DNA of 64,000 bases, from the NCBI RefSeq assembly GCF_963677565.1, contig NZ_OY781981.1, positions 558,001-622,000 on the forward strand. The letters are read 5' to 3'. Within the stretch, counting starts at the first letter, position 1, and every line of letters starts with the position of its first letter. Below, one piece after another: positions 1 through 8,740 of the stretch. The notes under the pieces were generated by a model. That model did not search any database. It was not told the DNA's origin and worked only from the letters and a program-made list of their open reading frames with translations. The DNA is from an uncultured Draconibacterium sp. (GTDB lineage Bacteria; Bacteroidota; Bacteroidia; Bacteroidales; Prolixibacteraceae). The translations under genes and the position numbers were made by a program.

Positions 1-1
1 A

Positions 2-238
2 AAAGCAGGATTGAAAATTTGTGAAGCTTTTAACCAGGAAAAAGCACACCAGGAACCTGGCCCGGAAGAAATTGCCGAACGCAAAGCCAAACTAACTGAT
101 ATGCTTGGACAGGTTAAAGAGAAGCCTGAATATAACAAGCTTAAGCAGCAAATTCCGGAAATTGAAAAGGCGCTGAAACAACATGGTTTTCAGATGGCAA
201 CACGCGTTGTTATTATTGCAACTGTTGAGAAAGATTGA
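2..238 (+). CDS. C-terminal end of an unidentified protein (5' truncated by window)
   Basis: The frame is open from base 2, so this is the last 78 codons of a gene that begins before the window. The TTG at 11 is not a convincing start. The visible part is charged and helical (many K/E/Q) and ends in a hydrophobic strand (RVVIIATVEKD). No cysteine-rich or catalytic motif is visible and I do not recognise the family. It converges on the minus-strand gene ending at 278. Confidence 0.6.
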   Translation, partial: KAGLKICEAFNQEKAHQEPGPEEIAERKAKLTDMLGQVKEKPEYNKLKQQIPEIEKALKQHGFQMATRVVIIATVEKD

Positions 239-277
239 TAGATTGTTCTCCAATAAAACGCAGCTGGCAACTTTAAT

Positions 278-1564
278 CTACAGCCTGTTATTTACAATAT
301 TATTGTAGATCGATCCAAACTGCACGCGAATACCAAAGTTTGCTCCAACTTCGAAAGACGATGGCAACTGCACTTTATTCAATAATACATCCTCCAGCGA
401 GATTTCTCCTTTCGCCAGGTAAATCTGATCGTGAACATTTTCAACGGTAAAGCCCATGCGTACCGAAAGACCGCGAATAATACGAACCGAAAGATCGGTA
501 TCGAAAGTGATTCGGTTTTTACTCCAGTCGTGCATATAATTTGTAGCATTCAATCCGGCCTGAACTTCGCCCCAGGTTTGCACAATCTGCAAATCAAGTC
601 GTAACGATTGCTCCCACAGGCTTTCCTCCAATTTATCGTATATCGATTCTTCGTAATATTTCATCCACTCAGGGCCAATGTAGTAGGCAATTGTAAATAC
701 TTTTCGGTCCGACACATCCCAGGGAAAAATATTGTATTCAATTGCAGGTTTAACCGACATCGAGTACTTTGTATTGCGGTAATTGCTATTGTAAAAACTA
801 CCAAATAATCCGGTCGACCAACGCGACGACAAACTTTTTACGGCACTTGATGATGCATAAGTTGAAGTATTATCAGAGCGATACTCTTCTCCATCACTCG
901 TATATTTTTGTGTATTTACCGAACGGCGTGCATTATTTCTAATCCTGATATCCTCAGTAACTTTATCAGCACGTGCGTTAAACGAATAATTGTAATTCGT
1001 TTTGCTCTCTTCAAGGTTTACCCGGCCACTAACATCGCCTCTGAATGTCCAGTTGTGCCATGGATCTTCTACTGGTTCTGCCTCAGTCGCTTCTGCGTCA
1101 CCGCGATAACGGAAACTTAATTGATCTGACGCTTTTGTCTGGTTTACAAAAGGCATCATTCCCAACGAAAGAGCATCTTTAAGTTTTTGCCGCTCTTCTT
1201 CATTCGTATCGCCAGGCATTGTGGTACAGGTAATGGTAAAGTTGCTAAAATTCTCGAAGGTAAGATTATTATACATCAACGAATAAACCATACCTCCGGA
1301 TCCACTCACTCGGTTATTAATTATAATATGCACATCAGCCACGGCCGGATCGTTCACAAAATCAACAAAACGCATATTCCTACGCATGTAATCCATGTCG
1401 AGTCGAACCCCCTCTATGTACACCTTTATTTTAGCATCGCGCTTGTTGTACGACAACGAGCCACGACTCTTTATTCGCGAATCTTTTTCAGGATTGTCGG
1501 CGGCCGAAACATTACTAAATACGAAACAAAGTAAAATTGCAGAAACGGTGAGAAAACGCAGCAT
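278..1564 (-). CDS. Probable outer-membrane beta-barrel protein of unknown function
   Basis: 428 residues. I place the start at the ATG at 1564, not further upstream, because a strong AAGGAGG ribosome site lies about 8 bases before it and a signal peptide follows (MLRFLTVSAILLCFVFS, cleaved near VSA-AD). Residues 30-130 form a soluble module with the pattern FVNDPAVADVHIII followed by GSGG. From memory this resembles a Bacteroidota/Acidobacteriota module whose typical form is TFVNYVRD..ADVHVL..TGSGG; I know no function for it. Residues from about 170 to the end are rich in alternating aromatic/polar strands (SFNARADK, FNTDLSVRI-like, ANFGIRVQF) and end in a strand-like tail, as in outer-membrane barrels. 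No partner gene is adjacent on this strand. Confidence 0.6.
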   Translation of the reverse strand: MLRFLTVSAILLCFVFSNVSAADNPEKDSRIKSRGSLSYNKRDAKIKVYIEGVRLDMDYMRRNMRFVDFVNDPAVADVHIIINNRVSGSGGMVYSLMYNNLTFENFSNFTITCTTMPGDTNEEERQKLKDALSLGMMPFVNQTKASDQLSFRYRGDAEATEAEPVEDPWHNWTFRGDVSGRVNLEESKTNYNYSFNARADKVTEDIRIRNNARRSVNTQKYTSDGEEYRSDNTSTYASSSAVKSLSSRWSTGLFGSFYNSNYRNTKYSMSVKPAIEYNIFPWDVSDRKVFTIAYYIGPEWMKYYEESIYDKLEESLWEQSLRLDLQIVQTWGEVQAGLNATNYMHDWSKNRITFDTDLSVRIIRGLSVRMGFTVENVHDQIYLAKGEISLEDVLLNKVQLPSSFEVGANFGIRVQFGSIYNNIVNNRL

Positions 1565-1715
1565 AATCTTGGTCCTCCTTATCAGGTTCAATGTTGGTTT
1601 AAAAAGTAAATATGCATTAAAAGCAGCCCAAATATAGAACTTAGACAGCAAAATATAAAACTTACTATCTGATTTTCGTTTACTTTGTATTACTTCTTAA
1701 TAATGAACAAGAAAC

Positions 1716-2147
1716 ATGGCGCGCAGAGAGAAAAAAGCACGAAGTAAAGGATCGGCCGGGAACAACCGAAAATCAGGTGAAGATTTTTTACAAAACAACA
1801 GTCAAAAAGCGGGTGTTTTAGAAACCGGCAGTGGTTTGCAATATTTAATTGTTGACGAAAAACAGGGGCCAAAACCCGGACTTTTTGATACCGTAAAAAT
1901 TCATCAACGTGCACTACTTCTGGATGGGAAAATTCTGGAAGATACCTACCGCCAAAACCAGCCCGACGAGGTTAAAATTGAAGAACTGATTGAGGGGCTA
2001 CAGGAAGGATTACCTATGATGAGCGTGGGCAGCCGTTATAAGTTCTGGGTGCCTGCCGACCTTGCCTGGGGCCGAAAAGGAACGGGGAATAAAATTCCAC
2101 CAAATGCTGTTTTGAGTTTTGATATTCGTTTGATGGAAATTTGCTGA
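1716..2147 (+). CDS. FKBP-type peptidyl-prolyl isomerase-like protein
   Basis: 143 residues. A basic N-terminus (ARREKKARSKG) without a signal peptide precedes one FKBP domain at about residues 38-142. Seen: the GLQYLIVDEKQG lead strand, DTVKIHQRALLLDGK, EGLQEGLPMMSVGSRYKFWVPADLAWG and the closing IPPNAVLSFDIRLMEI. The fold is therefore clear, but positions that line the FKBP active site differ from the family norm: the usual FDSS segment is LEDTY, the indole position in the VIxGW segment is Leu, and LAYG is LAWG. Activity may be weak, or the domain may act mainly as a chaperone or binding module. It converges on the MarC gene with one base between them. Confidence 0.85.
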   Translation: MARREKKARSKGSAGNNRKSGEDFLQNNSQKAGVLETGSGLQYLIVDEKQGPKPGLFDTVKIHQRALLLDGKILEDTYRQNQPDEVKIEELIEGLQEGLPMMSVGSRYKFWVPADLAWGRKGTGNKIPPNAVLSFDIRLMEIC

Positions 2148-2148
2148 A

Positions 2149-2766
2149 TCATCTCCAGTGCAAATTCAGCCACGATTTTACACCGGCCATAATCATTTCA
2201 ATGGCCACCGACCCCACAAATAGTGCGGTAATACGACCGGCCAGGTCGAAGTAACGTTCAATTAATTCTTCACGTTTTTTGCGAATTATATCGTGCAGAA
2301 ATTTCAAAATAACCAAAACAAGAATGCATAGCATAACCGCCACTACTATGGCCACACACGATACCAGAATATCGTTGCGCTTACCAATAACTACACTTGC
2401 ACTGATGGTTCCGGGGCCAATTAAAACCGGCATGGCAATTGCTCCGGCGATGTGTTTCGATTCGCCACGCAATATTTCAATGGCAGTAGGGCCACGAAAT
2501 ACAAACTGAAGCCCGATTATCAGGAAGACAATACCACCGAACAGTTGAAAGGAAGCAAAACGTACTTGAAAAACGTCGGAGAAAATCTTATCACCCAAAA
2601 TGGCAAAACAACAAAATGCCACACTTGAAATAATACCTGCACGAAATAATACCCGCTGAAATTGTTTAGTGTCGAGTTTATCAACAATATCGATTAGATA
2701 TACGATTACCAAAAAAGGATTTAATAATACAAGTAATAACAGTACCGATCTTATAAATTCATTCAT
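2149..2766 (-). CDS. MarC family integral membrane protein
   Basis: 205 residues, the normal MarC/UPF0056 length, with six predicted membrane segments. The first (VLLLLVLLNPFLVIVYLIDI) carries the family's NP motif; a middle segment has the conserved PVLIGPGTIS stretch. The family was once linked to multiple antibiotic resistance, but no transport substrate is established. It stands alone; about 210 bases separate it from the next minus-strand gene. Confidence 0.9.
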   Translation of the reverse strand: MNEFIRSVLLLLVLLNPFLVIVYLIDIVDKLDTKQFQRVLFRAGIISSVAFCCFAILGDKIFSDVFQVRFASFQLFGGIVFLIIGLQFVFRGPTAIEILRGESKHIAGAIAMPVLIGPGTISASVVIGKRNDILVSCVAIVVAVMLCILVLVILKFLHDIIRKKREELIERYFDLAGRITALFVGSVAIEMIMAGVKSWLNLHWR

Positions 2767-2979
2767 CCTCCAGTAAATTTTTATAGTTGCTTTGAGTTGT
2801 AATTACTACTAGTTCGTGGATGTCAACAAAAACTATCCGGGTAAATATAAAAATAGATATTTGGAAAGCAATAGCCTTCAAAAGTCAAATGGCTATAAAT
2901 ATTTTACAGGGCGCCATCATCAACAATGCCAATAGAATAAGACTTTCTGCCTCTAAATTCTGATTTATTCCCAGAAGTA

Positions 2980-4272
2980 TTACGAATAAATATTCCGCTT
3001 TTTGATGGCAGTTACAATGGTATCCACGATGGTGGTGATATCAATTAATGAACTATCAATGGTTAGATCGTAATTAGCAGCATCGCGCCAGTTTTTACCG
3101 GTAAAATGCATACAGTAATTGGCACGTTCGCGGTCTGTTATCTCCAGCTCATGGTCGGTAACTGAAGCATGAACACCATAGTAATTCGTTATTCTGTTCT
3201 TCCGAAATTTTTTATCGGCATGAATAAATAAATTAAAACAGTTCTGATTTTCTTTTAGCACAAAATTGGCACAACGCCCCACAATCACACAGGGTTCTTT
3301 TGCTGCAATTTCACGAATGATTTTACTCTGCACCAGAAACAGAGTATCGAGAGGTGGTTGTTTTTCATTCACATAAGCATAGTTTTGCTCGTACAACTCA
3401 AACAGTAATGAATGGGCAAGCTTCTGCTCATTTTTACTGATAAAATCAGCAGTAAAACCACTTTCTTTTGCAGTAATATCAATCAGGCTTTTATCGTAAA
3501 ATGCTATTCCCACTTTTTCGGCAAGGCGTTTGCCAATTTCATGTCCGCCACTTCCATACTCTCGCGAAATAGTAATTACAAGGTTCGATTTTTCACCCAA
3601 CTTATCATCTTCTGCTATTTCTGTTGCACGAACTTCAAGCCAGCCATTAACCAGCTGTAATTTTTTGCTGAAGAATTTGGCAATAAAACCCACCAAAACA
3701 GCTGCCACAATGGTTCCTTCGCGTATTCCAAGCAGTTGATGCAGAAAAACCAATGAACTAATAATACCGAGAATGACCATCGCACTATCAACTCCAATTT
3801 TTGCTTTACCAAATTCTTTTTTAAATGTTTCGGAAATAGCCATTGCAAGTCCTTCGCCGGGCAGGTAAGTAATTTTTGCTTTTACTTCGAGAAAAACACC
3901 AAAAGCCAAAATCACACAACTTAGCAAACACCAGAAAGCTTTCCATGCATAACTCGATACACTTATGAAAGCGACCATATTCATTGCCAGGTCGATAAAC
4001 ATACCAAACGCAAAAACCACCGGCAACTGAATGAGTTGTATTAAACGGTATTTTTTGCGTAAAACAGCCATTTGCAACAACATCAGAAAAATATTGAACA
4101 CAATGGTTAACTGGCCCAGGGTAAAGGGCATTTTAATACTGTAAACGTAGGGAATACACGAAATTGGAGAAACACCCAGATCGGCTTTTACAGAAAGGGC
4201 AACGCCAAGTGCCATTACAAACAGACCAATACCAAAAGTAATGATCCGGATTAAGAGTTTATTTTTTAACAT
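2980..4272 (-). CDS. YczE/YitT-like membrane domain fused to a cytidylate-kinase-like domain
   Basis: 430 residues with two clear parts. Residues 1-205 hold five or six membrane helices (LIRIITFGIGLFVMALGVAL, VVFAFGMFIDLAMNMVAFIS) and the GVSPISCIPYV and YLPGEGLAMAIS stretches seen in YczE/YitT-type membrane proteins. Residues about 228-428 match the cytidylate-kinase-like family: ITISREYGSGGHEIGKRLAE as the nucleotide-binding start, then FYDKSLID, CVIVGRCANFVL and the basic KFRKNRI segment. These kinase-like proteins normally occur alone in the cytosol. The frame runs through without a stop, so this is a true fusion, with the kinase domain probably on the inner face of the membrane. Substrate unknown. 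Confidence 0.8.
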   Translation of the reverse strand: MLKNKLLIRIITFGIGLFVMALGVALSVKADLGVSPISCIPYVYSIKMPFTLGQLTIVFNIFLMLLQMAVLRKKYRLIQLIQLPVVFAFGMFIDLAMNMVAFISVSSYAWKAFWCLLSCVILAFGVFLEVKAKITYLPGEGLAMAISETFKKEFGKAKIGVDSAMVILGIISSLVFLHQLLGIREGTIVAAVLVGFIAKFFSKKLQLVNGWLEVRATEIAEDDKLGEKSNLVITISREYGSGGHEIGKRLAEKVGIAFYDKSLIDITAKESGFTADFISKNEQKLAHSLLFELYEQNYAYVNEKQPPLDTLFLVQSKIIREIAAKEPCVIVGRCANFVLKENQNCFNLFIHADKKFRKNRITNYYGVHASVTDHELEITDRERANYCMHFTGKNWRDAANYDLTIDSSLIDITTIVDTIVTAIKKRNIYS

Positions 4273-4423
4273 GTCATTTTATTTAACGCAGAGGCAGGGG
4301 CTTAATTCGGCTAACAAAATTAGCAAAGATTGTACGTCGTTATTCTAAAACTAAGCCAATGTTAAAGTGAAATAATATGAGAAACATCGCGCACATCTCG
4401 TTACGGCTTGTACAAATTTCAAC

Positions 4424-4456
4424 AAAAAAGCCGCTCCTTAAAAAAGGAACGGCTTT
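4424..4456 (-). terminator. Rho-independent terminator of the ppiD-like gene
   Basis: A ten-pair stem (4430-4439 with 4444-4453) around a four-base loop. One C/A mismatch on the plus strand becomes a G-U pair in minus-strand RNA, and the run of six A at 4424-4429 reads as a U tract on the minus strand. It therefore serves the gene ending at 4483. Confidence 0.85.
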
Positions 4457-4482
4457 CTCAATATTGTTGTGCGATTTATCTA

Positions 4483-6609
4483 CTAATAGAACTTCGCTCT
4501 TTTATCTTCAATTTCTACCGAGTTACGGTGAACGTTAAACACTTCCGATCCTACACGGTAAGTATTTGTTTGTGCCAAACGCATTTTTTCGGCAGCCACA
4601 TCAACACCAACACCTTCGTTTACCGAAGTTGCCATAACAACATATACTCCGTTGTTTCCTTCAATTGGTTCTGATACCTCGTCAACATCAAGAGCTGCAA
4701 CGGTACCAACAACTGCTGGCTCAAGTCCCATACCAGGAACAGAATAAGAGTTGAAATTTATACCTGTTGCACTTTGTACTTCAACATCAAGAGCTGCTGC
4801 AATACCGGCAAGATCTGTATTTGCACTAAGTGCTTCTTTTGCTTTCTCAACTAACAGTTCAGCTTTTTTCTCTTTGGTAACCGCCAGTTCAACACGCGAT
4901 TTAACATTCTCAAACGGTGCGATACCTTTTTCAGTTACACTTGCCAAAATTGCAATTACAAAATTGTCGTTCAATTCAAAAATGCGCGAGTCCTGGTTGT
5001 TGGTCAAAATATCATTAACCTCTGCTTCGTATGCAGCTCTAATCAGCGGGCGTGAACTTTCCAACCCAACAATAGTAAGGTCGTTTTCACCTACATTAGC
5101 CACACGTTTTGTAAGACCTTGCTCTGCTACTGCCGCATTAAATGCTTCGCTTGTAGGATTTTCGCCTACAAACTGACTTGCTTGTGAATAAACATTCTGG
5201 TATGTTTTTGTACTTGGCGTAACATTTCGTGTCAGGTATGCCACCTGAACCTGACGGGTCAATTTTCCGCGTTTTGTAGTTTGTATCAGGTGAATACCAA
5301 ATTGTGTTGCTACAATGGTAACACTGTCGGTTGTATTCTCGAATGCAACATTTTCAAAAGGTTTTACCATTTGTCCACGCTGGAACCAACCGAGGTCGCC
5401 ACCGTTTATTGCCGAACCCTGATCGGCAGAGTTTGTTCGTGCCAGTTCTGCAAAATCAGCACCGGATTCAATCATTGTTTTTAAACTGTCGGCCAACTGC
5501 TGAGCTGCAATAAGTTCTGCCTGTGTTGTTACCTGCAACAAAATATGACGGGCTTCTACCGAATCGGGCATCATTTCCGATTTGTATAACTTAGCTAATG
5601 TAAAAGCTTCACCATCCTTGTACGGGCCATATACCTGACCAACTTCTGCACCTTCATCAAAAACCCATGCGCCAATAGCTTCAGGCAGATCGTCTTTTTT
5701 GTCCCATGCATCATTAAAGCTTATATCTGAGTTTGTGTCAACAAACTGAACAGTATTTTCAGTCTCTTCAAATTCAGCTTTAATACCAGTGATCCATTCT
5801 TCTGCTTCAGCAAAATCACTTTCCGATGGTTCAACCGGATAAGTAATGTATTCAATTCTTCTGCTTGCTTCAGAATCGTATTCTTCCTTATTGGCGTTAT
5901 AATAATCTCTCAGATCTTTATCCGTAATGGTAATATCTTCGTCGGCAACGCTGCTGTGTGGTAAAGCAATGTAATCGAAATTAACGGTTTTACTTCCGGC
6001 AGCTGCGCTTGCTTCGGCCTGTTCGCCGGTTATATACATACCTTTTGCCACCATATAAGTGTATTTGCTTTGGGTACGCTCTTCAACAATTTGCTGCTCG
6101 ATGTTTAACCAATATGCGCGTTGATCAGCAGGAACTGCTCCTGTTTCCATACCTTTAAGAAAACGAACAACTGCATTACGATCAAACTGACCTGTTTCAG
6201 GGTTACTAAATAATTGTCGAATAATCTGGTGTGGGTTTGATCCCTGAAGCATGTCGAATAACTCGTCTGAACTAACTTCAATTCCAAGATCTTCATAAGC
6301 TTCACCCATTACAATCTCGGCAATTTTTCTTTGCCAGGCTTGTTCGCGAACCTGTGCCCACGTATTATCATCTAATTGATTCTGCCCGTAGTTTTGTTTG
6401 AATATCTCACCTAACTCTTCTACCTCTTGCTGAAATTCAGGATATTGAATTGATTCTCCATCAATTACACCTACTTCTAAACGGTTTCTTTGGAACATTG
6501 ACGAACCTCCTTGTAACAAATCGCCAAGGATAAATGCTGCCAACGAGAGACCAATTACAATTGCTACCAGTAATCCTGCTTTCGTTCTAATGTTTTGTAA
6601 CGTTGCCAT
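4483..6609 (-). CDS. PpiD/SurA-like periplasmic peptidyl-prolyl isomerase
   Basis: 708 residues, the usual size of Bacteroidota PpiD-like foldases. One N-terminal membrane anchor (LLVAIVIGLSLAAFILGDLL, about residues 13-32) leaves the rest in the periplasm. SurA_N-type helices follow (VGVIDGESIQYPEFQQEVEE, then AWQRKIAEIVMGEAYEDLGI). A parvulin domain lies at about 345-445: VEARHILLQV, FAELARTNSADQGSAINGGD, LGWFQRGQMVKPFENVAF, FGIHLIQ. A C-terminal half of similar helical and beta content completes it. It helps fold or escort outer-membrane and exported proteins, which fits the lptC and porin genes just upstream on the same strand, 163 bases away. A -7-like box (TATCTTCG) sits at 6658-6665. 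Confidence 0.88.
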   Translation of the reverse strand: MATLQNIRTKAGLLVAIVIGLSLAAFILGDLLQGGSSMFQRNRLEVGVIDGESIQYPEFQQEVEELGEIFKQNYGQNQLDDNTWAQVREQAWQRKIAEIVMGEAYEDLGIEVSSDELFDMLQGSNPHQIIRQLFSNPETGQFDRNAVVRFLKGMETGAVPADQRAYWLNIEQQIVEERTQSKYTYMVAKGMYITGEQAEASAAAGSKTVNFDYIALPHSSVADEDITITDKDLRDYYNANKEEYDSEASRRIEYITYPVEPSESDFAEAEEWITGIKAEFEETENTVQFVDTNSDISFNDAWDKKDDLPEAIGAWVFDEGAEVGQVYGPYKDGEAFTLAKLYKSEMMPDSVEARHILLQVTTQAELIAAQQLADSLKTMIESGADFAELARTNSADQGSAINGGDLGWFQRGQMVKPFENVAFENTTDSVTIVATQFGIHLIQTTKRGKLTRQVQVAYLTRNVTPSTKTYQNVYSQASQFVGENPTSEAFNAAVAEQGLTKRVANVGENDLTIVGLESSRPLIRAAYEAEVNDILTNNQDSRIFELNDNFVIAILASVTEKGIAPFENVKSRVELAVTKEKKAELLVEKAKEALSANTDLAGIAAALDVEVQSATGINFNSYSVPGMGLEPAVVGTVAALDVDEVSEPIEGNNGVYVVMATSVNEGVGVDVAAEKMRLAQTNTYRVGSEVFNVHRNSVEIEDKRAKFY

Positions 6610-6772
6610 TGATTTACAGTTATTTTTAAGTCTAAATCATTAAATTTTTTCGAGCTACGAAGATAATAATTTTAACTGTTTTACCTCTAATATTGAACAT
6701 TTTTTGCGACATCGCGTTAGCCTCGCTGAATATTCTTATTTACAGCACGTTACAATAGGTGGATTTATCGAA

Positions 6773-8038
6773 TTAATCGTCGAGTAGTTTGAGTTTTACC
6801 AATTCAATTTTGGTATTGGTTGCTTTTAGAATTTTAAATTGGAATTTTTCGATTTTAATGATGCTGTTTACCTTAGGAATGCTCTCGTGATGAAAAAGAA
6901 TTAACCCGGCAAGTGTCTCAAACTCTTCACTCTCCGGCAGCTCGAGAAAATACTTTTCATTAAGGGTATCGATTTCTGCACGTGCCGAAAATACAAATTC
7001 TGAATCGCTGATTTTCTTTTCCACAATACCTTTTATATCGTGCTCGTCTTCTATTTCACCAAAAATCTCTTCTAAAATATCTTCGCTGGTTACCATTCCT
7101 GCTGTACCTCCGAATTCGTCAACCACAATGGCAATACTTCGGTGCTCCTGAATAAAAGAACTCAACAGTTTATTGGCTGGCATAGATTCGGGTACAATCT
7201 GAACACTTTTTATAAACGGATTTATAGTTTCGGGATTTTTAAACAACATTGAAGAGTGCACATAACCAATTATATTATCGATACTTTCGTTATAAATCAG
7301 GATACGGGAATATCCGGTTTCCACAAATTTTTGACGTAATTCACTTATTGAGGCACCGGTTTCCAGCATTTCAATTTCGGTACGTGGAATCATTATCTCG
7401 CGCAGTTTTACTTTCGAAAAGTCGAGCGCATTTTTAAACAATTTTATCTCCGTTTCCACAAATTCTTTCTTTTCAGTGTTGATGCCGTCATTTTCATTTA
7501 TAAACTCATCCAGATCGATCCTTCTGAACACCTGGTTTTTATCGTCGGTATTTGGTTTTGTTTTAAACAGATTCTTCAAAAGGAAGTTGGTAATGCTTAA
7601 CGAAAACCTTGAAATAGGGTAAAAAATGATATAAAAAAATGCCAGTGGAAGAGCAAAAATATTTAATAATGTATTGGGAAATATCCGGAATAATGTTTTC
7701 GGCAAAAATTCGGCTAACAATAGAATAACGAAAGTGGAAACTATCGTTTGCAATAAGAGAACCAGCGATTCAGATTGTATCGAATTTTGCAAAACCGGTT
7801 CTAATACTGCGGCAAAAGCAATACCGTAAACTACCAGTGCAATGTTGTTTCCAACCAACATCGTTGCAATATACTGCCCTCCGTTTTGGGTAAGAAATTT
7901 TAATAGTTTTGAACTAAACGGATCAGATTGTTTATCCAGCTCAAGACGCAGTTTATTCGCTGAAACAAAAGCAATCTCCATTCCTGAAAAAAAGGCTGAG
8001 AGAATGATTGTAACCAGAATCAGCAAATATGAATTCAT
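6773..8038 (-). CDS. CNNM/CorC (hemolysin C-like) transporter-associated protein
   Basis: 421 residues. Residues 1-180 are a DUF21/CNNM membrane domain with the family start LLILVTIILSAFFSGMEIAF. A CBS pair follows (IMIPRTEIEMLETGASISEL and IQEHRSIAIVVDEFGGTAGM, the latter with the classic VVDEFGGT motif). The C-terminal CorC_HlyC domain has FETLAGLILFHH. The family is linked to Mg2+/Co2+ efflux; Bacteroidota homologues include the gliding-associated GldE, but no other gld gene is here, so that role cannot be claimed. Six bases separate it from lptC, so they are probably co-transcribed. Confidence 0.88.
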   Translation of the reverse strand: MNSYLLILVTIILSAFFSGMEIAFVSANKLRLELDKQSDPFSSKLLKFLTQNGGQYIATMLVGNNIALVVYGIAFAAVLEPVLQNSIQSESLVLLLQTIVSTFVILLLAEFLPKTLFRIFPNTLLNIFALPLAFFYIIFYPISRFSLSITNFLLKNLFKTKPNTDDKNQVFRRIDLDEFINENDGINTEKKEFVETEIKLFKNALDFSKVKLREIMIPRTEIEMLETGASISELRQKFVETGYSRILIYNESIDNIIGYVHSSMLFKNPETINPFIKSVQIVPESMPANKLLSSFIQEHRSIAIVVDEFGGTAGMVTSEDILEEIFGEIEDEHDIKGIVEKKISDSEFVFSARAEIDTLNEKYFLELPESEEFETLAGLILFHHESIPKVNSIIKIEKFQFKILKATNTKIELVKLKLLDD

Positions 8039-8044
8039 AAGGCG

Positions 8045-8740
8045 TTAGTTAAATTTTAGCGGATCTTTAGGCGGTTGTTTCGTTTTTACCGGCTTACTCA
8101 AACTGTCAGTTTGTTTTTCATTGCTGCTTGTTGCTGCAGGCTGCCGGTTATTATCTACCGTTACAGTAATAACACCTTTCGGATTTTTAATTTTCCAGTT
8201 CAGCATGTTCTGGTCAGATGTTAATCCCGTTCCGGTAATAATTTTATCGGCACTTACTATCTGTACGTATTCTTCAGTAAAGATTGTTTCATGCTTTTCG
8301 TCGTAGATGAGATGTTCAGTTTTTAACGAGTCGCCTTTCTCGTTAATAACAACTACGTTATTTTTTGCTTCCCACTTTTCTTCTTTGATGAATTCTTTTG
8401 CATAATCTGCCTCAATACTAAAGGTAATATTACGGTCTTCATCATACCTGATAAACAAAAGTCCTTCGGGAAATTCGTGGTATGTTTTTCCTTCGTTATC
8501 AAAACGAAGTAATTTTTTTGCTTTTAAAAAGAAGCGAACCGTACCAGAATCTGTAGAGAGATTTTCGAAATTGGTGGCCTCTAAAATGGGTAGTTCTTCC
8601 GGGGAACCAAAAGCTTTTATCTTTTCAATGTCGTTTTTCTTACAGGCAAAGAAAAGTATTGCAGCTCCCAATACGGGAACTGCAATACGAAATATTCTTA
8701 AAAGTTGTACTATTTTAGAAACGAACTTTTGTACTTTCAT
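8045..8740 (-). CDS. lptC: LPS export periplasmic protein LptC
   Basis: 231 residues. A single N-terminal hydrophobic segment (VPVLGAAILFFAC) anchors it; the Cys after FFA also makes a lipobox-like site. The LptC beta-jellyroll follows, with TVRFFLKAKKLLRF, YHEFPEGLLFIRYDED, IEADYAKEF and the repeated edge strands LKTEHLIYDEKHETIFTEEY and ITGTGLTSDQNMLNWKI. It carries lipopolysaccharide from the LptBFG ABC transporter toward LptA. A Pro/Lys-rich tail of about 30 residues is extra. The start overlaps the end of the TPR gene by 26 bases, a sign of coupled translation. LptB/F/G are not in the window. Confidence 0.88.
   Translation of the reverse strand: MKVQKFVSKIVQLLRIFRIAVPVLGAAILFFACKKNDIEKIKAFGSPEELPILEATNFENLSTDSGTVRFFLKAKKLLRFDNEGKTYHEFPEGLLFIRYDEDRNITFSIEADYAKEFIKEEKWEAKNNVVVINEKGDSLKTEHLIYDEKHETIFTEEYVQIVSADKIITGTGLTSDQNMLNWKIKNPKGVITVTVDNNRQPAATSSNEKQTDSLSKPVKTKQPPKDPLKFN

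Noticed and set aside
6773..8038. GldE gliding-motility assignment
   Set aside because: Domain layout fits, but no other gliding gene is in the window and the general CNNM/CorC call is safer.
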